From the NCBI GenBank assembly GCA_031553705.1, contig JAVBLD010000040.1, positions 1 to 12,281 of the forward strand: a stretch of 12,281 nucleotides of DNA, written 5' to 3'. Positions 6,416 to 12,281 of the stretch are shown piece by piece. The stretch's first letter is position 1. The number at the start of each line of letters is the position of its first letter. This stretch comes from JAVBLD01 sp031553705 (GTDB lineage Bacteria; Bacteroidota; Bacteroidia; Bacteroidales; Marinifilaceae). The notes beneath the pieces are model-generated. The model was given only the letters and a program-made list of their open reading frames with translations, searched no databases and was not told the DNA's origin. The translations under genes were made by a program, and so were the position numbers.

Positions 6416-6465
6416 TTTTAAGAAATATTTATTATATGCAAGTGTTGTATATGCCGAACAATTAC
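6416..6465 (+). repeat. Upstream element, copy 2
   Basis: This aligns without gaps to 3968-4017 (80% identity) and ends 106 bases before the second thioredoxin gene at 6572. The inner palindrome is retained as ATATTT-TAAG-AAATAT (6413-6428). Together with copy 1 it shows that the tandem duplication included the 5' regulatory region. The remaining 6327-6571 region holds no gene that can be supported. Confidence 0.6.
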
Positions 6466-6571
6466 CTATTTTCGTGGCAGTATCAATAAAATAGGCACAA
6501 TGAAAACCTTTATTAAAAATGTGGATATTATCCTAAGGTTTTTTATCGCCTTGAAAACAAATTATATGCGT

Positions 6572-8680
6572 ATGAAGAAAATAATTACATTTATCTCGGC
6601 TTGTCTGGCATTGAGCCTTTATTCATTTTCTCAAGGTGTTAATTTTGAAGAATTAACCCTGCAGGAGGCATTGAATAAGGCCAAGATGGAAAAAAAACTG
6701 GTTTTCCTTGATGGTTATACCTCTTGGTGCGGTCCCTGCAAGTATATGGCGAATACAATCTTTCCTCAAAAAGAAGCAGGTGATTTTTTCAATAAACATT
6801 TTGTAAATGTGAAGTTTGATATGGAGAAGGGAGAGGGGCTTGAAATCAGAAAAAATTTCAAAGTACGGGCTTATCCGACTTTTCTGATCCTGACTCCGGA
6901 AGGTATCGAGCAGTATCGGATTGTCGGAGGAGGAGATTTAAAGAATTTCATTGAAAAGGTCGAAAGAGGGCTTGCATCGAAAAAAGCACTTGTGGCATTG
7001 GAAAAAGAGTATCAATCCGGTAAAATGCAGAAAACCGGAATGCTAGATTATGCGATTGTCCTGAGCGACGCTTATGAAAACGAAAAGTCAAAGGAGGTTT
7101 CGGAGAAATTGATGAAAATGGCTACACCGAAAGATAAGTTAACGTCTCAATTCTGGCCTGTTTTCTCCAATCCGCAAATGAATCCGCTCTCTATCGAAAA
7201 TATGCAATTTGTATTGAACAATTATAAACAGTATGTAAAAAATATTGGGGAAAAGAAAGTAGGTGACTATTTAGTAGGCGGATATACCGGATTATTGAAT
7301 CAATATATCATGGGTAATCAAAAAGATGGATTAGGTACAATCAAGCAACAATTGAGTGCGGCCAATTTCCCGGGAAAACAGGAGGTCGTGGTAAAGGCTG
7401 ATTTGGCGGATGCCGTGCAGAATAATGATATGAACCGTTTTTTGAACCTTTTGGAAAATAATGTCTCGTTTTTTTCGATGAATGATATAATGACTTATAC
7501 AAATGTTCTGTATCGTTTGGACAAAACCGATAAAGCTTTGATGGCAAGAGTGGCTAAATTAGGAGATATGTTTGTCAGTAATGTAAAAGACAATCCATCC
7601 CAGGCGACCTTTATTAACAAGTCTTTCAGCTACTTTAGAAAATATGCCAGCATTGGTGTCTACTGGGAAGATCTTACTATGCAGGAAGCATTGAATTTAG
7701 CTAAGAGAAACAGAAGCCTGGTGTTCGTAGATTGCTATACAGCCTGGTGTGGTCCTTGTCAAAATATGACTAAAAATATATTCCCGCAAAAAGAGGTAGG
7801 CAATTTTTTTAATAACCATTTCATCAATATTAAAATCGATATGGAAAAAGGGGATGGTCCGGAAATAGCCAAAAAATATGGTATCCGTGCTTATCCTACC
7901 TTTCTGATTCTCCGTCCTGACGGTTCGGTTCAGCACAAGACGGTTGGCGGAGGAGATGCCAAATCGATTATCGAACGCGCTACACAAGGATTGAATGAGG
8001 AGACATCGACCGGTGGTATGGACAAGAAATATGAAGAAGGAAACCGGGATAAGGATTTTTTAGTTTCCTATTTGAATAAATTGATCAGAAATTATGAAAA
8101 AGAGAAGCCGGTGCAGGTTGCAGGAGCTCTTGTAAATACATTGACCGATGCAGAGAAGATTTCTCCCGATTATTGGTTTATATACGAAAATAACGACCTG
8201 TCGGGATTAGGTTCGGATAATTTTAATTATCTGATAAAACACGAAAAAGAGTTTAATAAAACAATCGGTGAGAAGAAGGTTGAAAACAGGATAATGAATG
8301 CATATTCTGTTGAGCTAAGACCAATTCTTACAGGACGGAATAAATCGGTATCAATCGATGACCTAAATAAAATGCAGCAGGAAGCTGCTGCTTATAAAAT
8401 TGTGTCTAAGAAGGAAATTCTTTCAGCAATTGAGCTTTCAAAAATTTTTCTCGGAAAAGATGTGACAACACTTATGGCCACCTCCAAGAAAGAATTAAAA
8501 AACCTGAAAAGTTCCGACGGAATTGATCTGGGTGCACTCGTACTGGCGTACATAGGCAAAAATATTCAGAAAGATCAGGAAGGTCAAAAGGAACAATATA
8601 ACGCTTTAGTGAATATATTATTGAAAAATGCAAAGGAATCGTCACGTAAGGGGTTGCTTCAAGCAATGTTAATAAAGTAA
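6572..8680 (+). CDS. Secreted protein with two thioredoxin domains (paralogue B)
   Basis: A 702-residue tandem paralogue of the preceding gene with the same order: signal peptide (MKKIITFISACLALSLYSFS, then Q), Trx domain 1 (W52-C53-G54-P55-C56; YPTF 101-104), helical region, Trx domain 2 (W392-C393-G394-P395-C396; YPTF 441-444), helical region. Domain 2 is almost identical to that of gene A through QNMTKNIFPQKEVG and KIDMEKGDGPEIAKKYGIRA. The first domain has Gly48 where the other three domains carry an extra cysteine (DCYTxWC), and Lys57 where domain 2 has Gln. Such differences point to different redox properties or substrates. Upstream ATGs at 6500 and 6566 are in frame, but only 6566 or 6572 gives a clean signal peptide. 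It is followed by a strong terminator. Envelope oxidoreductase is the likely class; the partner is unknown. Confidence 0.88.
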   Translation: MKKIITFISACLALSLYSFSQGVNFEELTLQEALNKAKMEKKLVFLDGYTSWCGPCKYMANTIFPQKEAGDFFNKHFVNVKFDMEKGEGLEIRKNFKVRAYPTFLILTPEGIEQYRIVGGGDLKNFIEKVERGLASKKALVALEKEYQSGKMQKTGMLDYAIVLSDAYENEKSKEVSEKLMKMATPKDKLTSQFWPVFSNPQMNPLSIENMQFVLNNYKQYVKNIGEKKVGDYLVGGYTGLLNQYIMGNQKDGLGTIKQQLSAANFPGKQEVVVKADLADAVQNNDMNRFLNLLENNVSFFSMNDIMTYTNVLYRLDKTDKALMARVAKLGDMFVSNVKDNPSQATFINKSFSYFRKYASIGVYWEDLTMQEALNLAKRNRSLVFVDCYTAWCGPCQNMTKNIFPQKEVGNFFNNHFINIKIDMEKGDGPEIAKKYGIRAYPTFLILRPDGSVQHKTVGGGDAKSIIERATQGLNEETSTGGMDKKYEEGNRDKDFLVSYLNKLIRNYEKEKPVQVAGALVNTLTDAEKISPDYWFIYENNDLSGLGSDNFNYLIKHEKEFNKTIGEKKVENRIMNAYSVELRPILTGRNKSVSIDDLNKMQQEAAAYKIVSKKEILSAIELSKIFLGKDVTTLMATSKKELKNLKSSDGIDLGALVLAYIGKNIQKDQEGQKEQYNALVNILLKNAKESSRKGLLQAMLIK

Positions 8681-8705
8681 ATGATCATCCTGAGTGTTTT
8701 AATAC

Positions 8706-8739
8706 AGAGGCCCGCATTTTTGTGGGCTTCTTTGTTTTT
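8706..8739 (+). terminator. Intrinsic terminator after the thioredoxin pair
   Basis: AGAGGCCCGC (8706-8715) pairs with GTGGGCTTCT (8722-8731) as a 10-bp stem with two G-T wobbles. The loop is six bases (ATTTTT), and TTGTTTTTA follows. This is a textbook intrinsic terminator 25 bases after the stop codon at 8680. Confidence 0.85.
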
Positions 8740-8754
8740 ATCATAGCGGGTGTT

Positions 8755-8785
8755 TTTGGGTATAAATAATATTTGTTTACCTTTA
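8755..8785 (+). promoter_or_regulatory. Promoter of the tag - ene-reductase operon
   Basis: TTTG (8755-8758), a 19-base spacer and TACCTTTA (8778-8785) match the Bacteroidota promoter pattern, with one mismatch at the last base of TAnnTTTG. The predicted transcription start is near 8792, about 40 bases ahead of tag. Confidence 0.6.
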
Positions 8786-8821
8786 TCGGAATAACATCGG
8801 TTAATAAAAAGTAAAATGGAT

Positions 8822-8827
8822 AAGGAG
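8822..8827 (+). promoter_or_regulatory. Shine-Dalgarno sequence deciding the tag start
   Basis: AAGGAG lies six bases ahead of ATG 8834. Genes of this phylum seldom use such a site, so its position ahead of the second ATG rather than the first (8816) supports the shorter protein. Confidence 0.5.
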
Positions 8828-8833
8828 AATATA

Positions 8834-9385
8834 ATGCGTTGCGGATGGTGTGGGAGCGATCCGCTCTATGTCCGCTATCATGACGAGGAGTGGGGGAAAG
8901 AGGTGAACGACGACAACAAAATGTTTGAATTCCTCGTATTGGAAAGTGCCCAGGCAGGGTTGAACTGGTACACGATATTGAAAAGGCGTGAAGGCTACCG
9001 GAAGGCTTTTGCCGATTTTGATGCCCATAAGGTCGCAAAATTTACGGAAAAGGATGTGGAACGATTGATGCAGGATACCGGGATTATCCGTAATCGTTTG
9101 AAAATTGAGGCTACCATTTCTAATGCCCGTTGTTTTCTGGATGTTCAGAAAGAGTTCGACAGCTTTTGTAACTACCTGAAATCTTTTCTACCGGATGGAA
9201 AACCGGTGGTAAACTACCGGAAGGCATTGAAAGAGGTACCGGCTTCGACTCCGCTGTCCGATGCTATTAGTAAAGACATGAAGAAACGGGGCTTCAAATT
9301 TTTTGGTACGACAATATGTTATGCCCATTTACAGGCTGTCGGATACGTGAATGATCATCTGGTCGATTGTCATTTTAAAAAATAG
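8834..9385 (+). CDS. tag: DNA-3-methyladenine glycosylase I
   Basis: This enzyme removes 3-methyladenine (and weakly 3-methylguanine) from alkylated DNA, starting base excision repair in the cytoplasm. The 183-residue protein matches the family's length (E. coli Tag has 187). The structural zinc site is intact: C3 in RCGWC, H16 in YHDEEWG, and H175 and C179 in DHLVDCH. The base-recognition glutamate is E37 in LVLESAQAGLNW. The conserved TGIIRNRLKIEATISNA region is present and shows the helix-hairpin-helix glycosylase character. An in-frame ATG at 8816 would add six residues, but AAGGAG sits six bases ahead of 8834, and the zinc ligands then fall at positions nearly identical to E. coli numbering. 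The ene-reductase starts 5 bases after the stop codon, so the two genes are probably cotranscribed. Confidence 0.95.
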   Translation: MRCGWCGSDPLYVRYHDEEWGKEVNDDNKMFEFLVLESAQAGLNWYTILKRREGYRKAFADFDAHKVAKFTEKDVERLMQDTGIIRNRLKIEATISNARCFLDVQKEFDSFCNYLKSFLPDGKPVVNYRKALKEVPASTPLSDAISKDMKKRGFKFFGTTICYAHLQAVGYVNDHLVDCHFKK

Positions 9386-9389
9386 AGAG

Positions 9390-10484
9390 ATGAGCAAGTT
9401 GTTTTCTCCGATTCGTTTAGGATCTCTTATTTTAGAGAATCGCATTGTTATCCCGCCGATGTGCCAGTACTCGGCTGTAGATGGTAAAGCTACCGATTGG
9501 CATACTATCCATTTAGGACATCTGGCACTATCTGCCGCCGGGTTATTGATTGTGGAAGCTACGGCAGTGGAAGCTGAGGGGCGAATCTCTGCGGGTGATC
9601 TGGGTTTATGGAATAATAAGACAGAAGAGGCGTTGGGTGAAGTGGTAAAAGTGATAAAATCTCACTCGCCGATGCCTTTGGGTATTCAGTTGGCCCATGC
9701 CGGAAGAAAAGCCTCTACAGCAAAATCCTGGGAAGGCGGCAAAGGGGTTCCTCCGGAATGTGGAGGCTGGACGCCGGTGGCGCCTTCGGCAATTGCGTAT
9801 AATAAAGATCATAATGTACCGGAAGCATTAACGCAATCGAGGATCGATGTGATTGTCGGAGCTTTTGCTGCGGCAGCTGAACGGGCCGATCGTATCGGAT
9901 TTGATGTGGTTGAAATACATGCCGCTCACGGTTATCTTCTCCATGAATTTTTATCTCCTTTATCCAATCAACGGAGCGATCAATATGGCGTTTCCTTGGA
10001 AAACCGTATGCGGATGGTATTGGATGTATTTAAGGCTGTTCGGCGAGTGTTTCCGACAGAAAAGGCTGTCGGAGTGCGTATTTCGGCTACCGATTGGGTG
10101 GAAGGAGGCTGGGATCTCGAAGAATCCGTTCTCCTTTCGCAGGAGCTTGAAAAATTGGGATGTAGTTATATCCACGTATCCGGTGGCGGGTTATCGGAAC
10201 AGCAACATATAGAATTAAGTCCTAATTACCAGGTTCCGTATGCGCAAAGAATTAAGGAGCATGTGAAAATACCTGTCATTGCCGTTGGGCTGATCACTGA
10301 GGCGGAGCAGGCCGAAGCTATTGTCGCTACTGGACAGGCGGATATGGTCGCTATCGGACGAGGTATCCTGTTCGATCCCCGTTGGCCGTGGCATGCGGCG
10401 GCCAGGTTGGGTGCTAGGGTAACGGTACCGAATCAGTACCTGCGTTCCGCTCCGCATGGATACAAAGATTTGTTTAACAGATAG
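9390..10484 (+). CDS. Old yellow enzyme family NADPH dehydrogenase, YqjM-like
   Basis: A 364-residue FMN-dependent ene-reductase that reduces C=C bonds of enones and similar electrophiles with NAD(P)H. Visible features of the TIM-barrel OYE class (Pfam PF00724) are FSPIRLGSLILENRIV, then PPMCQYS with C25, the flavin-tuning cysteine of the YqjM subgroup, and Y27. Q100 in GIQLAHAGRKAS follows. The substrate-binding pair is H177/H180 in IHAAHGYLLHEFLSP. R230 lies in VGVRISATDW, and the phosphate-binding AIGRGILFDPRWPWHAA is at the end. Length is usual for YqjM/NamA. The frame is open from ATG 9351 inside tag, but ATG 9390 gives the family N-terminus and is preceded by AGAGAG. It lies five bases after tag and probably helps detoxify reactive electrophiles. 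Subgroup call confident, substrate unknown. Confidence 0.92.
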   Translation: MSKLFSPIRLGSLILENRIVIPPMCQYSAVDGKATDWHTIHLGHLALSAAGLLIVEATAVEAEGRISAGDLGLWNNKTEEALGEVVKVIKSHSPMPLGIQLAHAGRKASTAKSWEGGKGVPPECGGWTPVAPSAIAYNKDHNVPEALTQSRIDVIVGAFAAAAERADRIGFDVVEIHAAHGYLLHEFLSPLSNQRSDQYGVSLENRMRMVLDVFKAVRRVFPTEKAVGVRISATDWVEGGWDLEESVLLSQELEKLGCSYIHVSGGGLSEQQHIELSPNYQVPYAQRIKEHVKIPVIAVGLITEAEQAEAIVATGQADMVAIGRGILFDPRWPWHAAARLGARVTVPNQYLRSAPHGYKDLFNR

Positions 10485-10587
10485 GTACTAACAGATGTTT
10501 GGTATCCCCGTTTTTTCAACTCCCTGCTTGAGAGCGAAACTGAATATTCAATTCTCGACCGAATATTTTGATTTGTTAGTCCTGGGA

Positions 10588-11664
10588 TTAAAACAAATCC
10601 AATTCCAGTTGTGTGTATTTTTTCTCCGGTTCGCTATTTGCATTGCTTACTCCCAGTCCTAATAACCGGACGCTTTTTTGCGACAGGTCTATCTGCCTCA
10701 GTATCTCTGTAGCGGTACCCCAAAGCATTTCAAAATCAGTAATCCGGTAGGGAAAAGTTTTACTCCGTGTAATAGTTTTGAAATCGGCATATTTGACTTT
10801 CAGGGTAATTGTTCTGCCGAAGAAAGACTCCTCATTCATTCGCTGCATTACCTCTTTGGCAAGGGGATATAGTTCGTCACTTAGGACAGGTAGTGAATCA
10901 AGATCTCGCATGAAAGTGGTCTCCGCACTGATCGATTTTGTGATGCGGTTCGACTCTACCTCCCGCAGGTCAATACCTCTGGCATTTTTGTAAAAAGTAT
11001 GCCCCGCTTTTCCAAAAAGCCGGACTAACTCGGTTTCCGAACGTTTCTTCAAATCCAGACCGGTAAAAATACCATGCTCATGCATCCGTTTGGCAGTCAC
11101 TTTTCCTACGCCGAAGAACTGCTCAATCTTCAGCGTTTCGACAAATTCTTCAGCTTCTTCGGGCAGTATGACGAAAAGACCGTTTGGCTTCTTGTAATCC
11201 GAGGCGATTTTTGCCAGAAATTTATTGCACGATACGCCGGCAGAAGCGTTCAAACCCGTTTCCTGATAAATCCGCTGCCGGATCTCTTTTGCAATGATGG
11301 TGGCAGACGGAATATTTTTATGATTTACGGTGACATCCAGAAAGGCTTCGTCCAACGAAAGAGGTTCTACCAGATCGGTATATTCGAGAAAAATGGCACG
11401 AACTTGCTGCGAAATAGCATGGTATACTTCAAAATGTGGCGGGATAAAGATGAGTTGCGGACATTTTTTTTTTGCCGTGACCGAAGGCATTGCCGACCGC
11501 ACTCCAAATTTCCGGGCTTCATAACTGGCCGTCATCACTACTCCGCGGGCTTCGGAATAGCCAACAGCCAAGGGCCTACCCCGGTATTCTTTATGATCCC
11601 GTTGCTCAACTGAGGCATAAAAAGCATCCATGTCAATATGGATGATTTTGCGAATGGCAGCCAT
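10588..11664 (-). CDS. dinB: DNA polymerase IV (Y-family translesion polymerase)
   Basis: An error-prone polymerase that bypasses bulky and alkylated template lesions. The 358-residue protein has the full Y-family order. Catalytic carboxylates are D11 in HIDMDAFYASVE and D105/E106 in PLSLDEAFLDV. Y16 is the steric gate (Phe13 in E. coli). The finger segment ASYEARKFGVRSAMPS is present. The helix-hairpin-helix has FFGVGKVTAKRMHEHG, and the little-finger segment is SISAETTFMRDLD. The C-terminus QLELDLF is a textbook beta-clamp binding peptide (QxxLxLF), so the protein appears complete and able to load on the sliding clamp. It is convergent with the ene-reductase (103-base gap) and divergent from the menG remnant. 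No LexA-type operator is apparent, but a phylum-type promoter lies just upstream. Confidence 0.95.
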   Translation of the reverse strand: MAAIRKIIHIDMDAFYASVEQRDHKEYRGRPLAVGYSEARGVVMTASYEARKFGVRSAMPSVTAKKKCPQLIFIPPHFEVYHAISQQVRAIFLEYTDLVEPLSLDEAFLDVTVNHKNIPSATIIAKEIRQRIYQETGLNASAGVSCNKFLAKIASDYKKPNGLFVILPEEAEEFVETLKIEQFFGVGKVTAKRMHEHGIFTGLDLKKRSETELVRLFGKAGHTFYKNARGIDLREVESNRITKSISAETTFMRDLDSLPVLSDELYPLAKEVMQRMNEESFFGRTITLKVKYADFKTITRSKTFPYRITDFEMLWGTATEILRQIDLSQKSVRLLGLGVSNANSEPEKKYTQLELDLF

Positions 11665-11691
11665 TATCTTATTGAATTATTGAATGGTAAA

Positions 11692-11722
11692 CAAAGGTAA
11701 AATGCTTTGTTTGATATAGCAA
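11692..11722 (-). promoter_or_regulatory. Promoter of dinB
   Basis: On the minus strand, TTG (11722-11720) is followed by a 20-base spacer and TACCTTTG (11699-11692), an exact TAnnTTTG. The predicted leader before ATG 11664 is about 20 bases. Confidence 0.65.
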
Positions 11723-11798
11723 GACTATATGCTTTTTTAACTTGTTTCCGGGAGATCTCAAATATTATCCATGATCCAAACAGGGATAAAAAGTATTG

Positions 11799-11806
11799 TA
11801 ACTTTG
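11799..11806 (+). promoter_or_regulatory. -7 element ahead of the menG remnant
   Basis: TAACTTTG matches TAnnTTTG exactly and lies 21 bases ahead of ATG 11828. No TTG sits at the usual distance upstream. The element suggests that the remnant's original promoter survives. Confidence 0.4.
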
Positions 11807-11827
11807 TGACGAAAGTAATTTTGGACA

Positions 11828-12020
11828 ATGAGCTGCAATGTTGAAAAAATAGTACCCGATTCCGATATGCCGAAAGATAAGCAAGCTGAACAGATTTTCA
11901 ATGGAATTGCCCGGCAGTATGACTCTTTGAACCACACTCTTTCATATAGGGATTGATATAAGCTGGCGGAAGAAGGGCATTTTATCGCTTCGGAGTATTG
12001 CGCCCAAACTCTATGACGTT
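11828..12020 (+). pseudogene. menG: Truncated, frameshifted menaquinone methyltransferase (menG/ubiE)
   Basis: The intact enzyme methylates demethylmenaquinone (2-methoxy-6-polyprenyl-benzoquinol in ubiquinone producers) using S-adenosylmethionine. The first frame, from ATG 11828, reads through QIFNGIARQYDSLNHTLSY, the typical family N-terminus, and stops at TGA 11954-11956. One extra base near 11948 shifts the frame; continuing in the next frame from 11949 gives GIDISWRKKGILSLRSIAPK and then LYDV, which again matches the family (GIDxxWRKKAI). Homology ends at about 12020, just where motif I (DVATGTGD) of the SAM-binding site should follow. About 60 of roughly 240 residues remain, so no methyltransferase activity is possible. 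The remnant lies about 155 bases from an IS3-type transposase, and deletion linked to that element is a plausible cause. Confidence 0.85.
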
Positions 12021-12092
12021 TTTCAAAAAGGGGCCTGATTGGGAATAAGGTGAGACGGAATGTTTACACCATCTTCCGGTTTATCAGTATAA

Positions 12093-12281
12093 TGACATAG
12101 TCGCGCAGACTTTCCACCTTCTTTTAATCTCAATTTTTATCTAACTGGAATTCCTAACTAAATCCGCACAAATAGTTAAGCACTTTTTGCATTTAGTTTC
12201 CAGAATTCATCTATTGTCATATTATTCAGAGCTTTGTGGCGTCTGATTTTATTATACCAGATTTCTATGTACTCGAAGATC
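12093..12281 (-). mobile_element. IS3-family insertion sequence, 3' end (partial)
   Basis: The element contains the C-terminus of an IS3-type transposase on the minus strand and continues past the right window edge. A possible outer tip is the TGACATAGTCGCGC at 12093, since IS3-family ends start with TG and lie a short distance beyond the transposase stop. The matching inverted repeat is outside the window, so the boundary is tentative. Bases 12021-12092 between the menG remnant and this point contain no feature that could be identified. Confidence 0.45.
12176..12281 (-). CDS. IS3-family transposase (OrfB), C-terminal 35 residues
   Basis: Only the end of the protein is in the window: IFEYIEIWYNKIRRHKALNN, then MTIDEFWKLNAKSA and stop TAA at 12178-12176. 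The FEYIEIWYN(R/K)xRRHxAL pattern, followed by a P/T-x-EFW-like segment, is the hallmark C-terminus of the DDE integrase-type OrfB of IS3 elements (Pfam rve_3 region). The catalytic domain lies beyond the right edge, so completeness cannot be judged. Confidence 0.82.
   Translation of the reverse strand, partial: IFEYIEIWYNKIRRHKALNNMTIDEFWKLNAKSA

Noticed and set aside
6306..6494. Short open frame of 62 codons between the thioredoxin genes
   Set aside because: It begins inside the terminator hairpin, overlaps the duplicated non-coding element and shows no recognisable protein features.
4147..8680. Antiphage or toxin system built on the tandem genes
   Set aside because: The proteins are exported thioredoxin-fold proteins, with no nuclease, NTPase or toxin motif and no defence genes nearby.
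10485..10587. Bidirectional terminator between the ene-reductase and dinB
   Set aside because: Only short scattered inverted repeats (for example ACTAACA and TGTTAGT, about 80 bases apart) were found, with no compact stem and T-run, so no feature is claimed.
11074..11613. 179-codon open frame opposite dinB
   Set aside because: It is antisense to the conserved polymerase core and its composition is that of a shadow frame.
11828..12020. Programmed frameshift in menG
   Set aside because: No slippery sequence or stimulatory structure is apparent, and the gene is also truncated before the SAM-binding motif, so decay is the simpler reading.

Overview
The window looks like a chromosomal segment from a Bacteroidota species, probably of the order Bacteroidales. 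The evidence is the moderate-to-low GC content, several promoter-like sites matching the phylum-specific -7 motif TAnnTTTG with a TTG/TTTG about 19-20 bases upstream, mostly A-rich start regions without Shine-Dalgarno sequences, and the protein families present. The genus cannot be named from this alone.

Layout. Bases 1-478 are the end of an IS21-family insertion sequence: the N-terminus of the IstA transposase on the minus strand, cut by the window edge, plus repeated terminal sites. Bases 498-1917 hold four minus-strand genes: an alkyltransferase-like DNA repair protein in which the alkyl-acceptor cysteine is alanine, a PhnB-type VOC-fold protein, a small zinc-ribbon protein and a DUF1905 protein. 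The last two are coupled through TAATG. Bases 1945-2000 are a perfect 21-bp inverted repeat between divergent genes. Each arm carries a TATATTTG promoter element.

Bases 2016-3908 encode a secreted or membrane-anchored dikinase-like protein. Its phosphohistidine domain lies ahead of its ATP-grasp domain, the order known from plant glucan, water dikinase rather than from PEP synthase. Bases 4147-8680 hold two tandem paralogues of about 700 residues. Each has a signal peptide and two thioredoxin domains alternating with helical domains, so there are four WCGPC active sites in a row. A 50-bp upstream element is duplicated along with the genes.

Bases 8755-10484 are a likely two-gene operon: 3-methyladenine DNA glycosylase I (tag) and an OYE/YqjM-type flavin ene-reductase. 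Bases 10588-11664 (minus strand) are dinB, DNA polymerase IV, with its own promoter. From 11828 lies the frameshifted and truncated start of menG/ubiE (menaquinone methyltransferase). It is followed at the right edge by the C-terminus of an IS3-family transposase.

How the genes relate. Three separate transcription units (the alkyltransferase-like protein, tag, dinB) serve repair or tolerance of alkylated DNA. The thioredoxin pair probably acts on disulfides or redox chemistry in the cell envelope. IS elements bound the segment on both sides, and the right one sits beside a gene remnant. The least ordinary parts are the palindromic divergent promoter, the exported glucan-dikinase-like protein and the tandem double-thioredoxin genes. 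No CRISPR array, phage gene or recognisable defence system is present.
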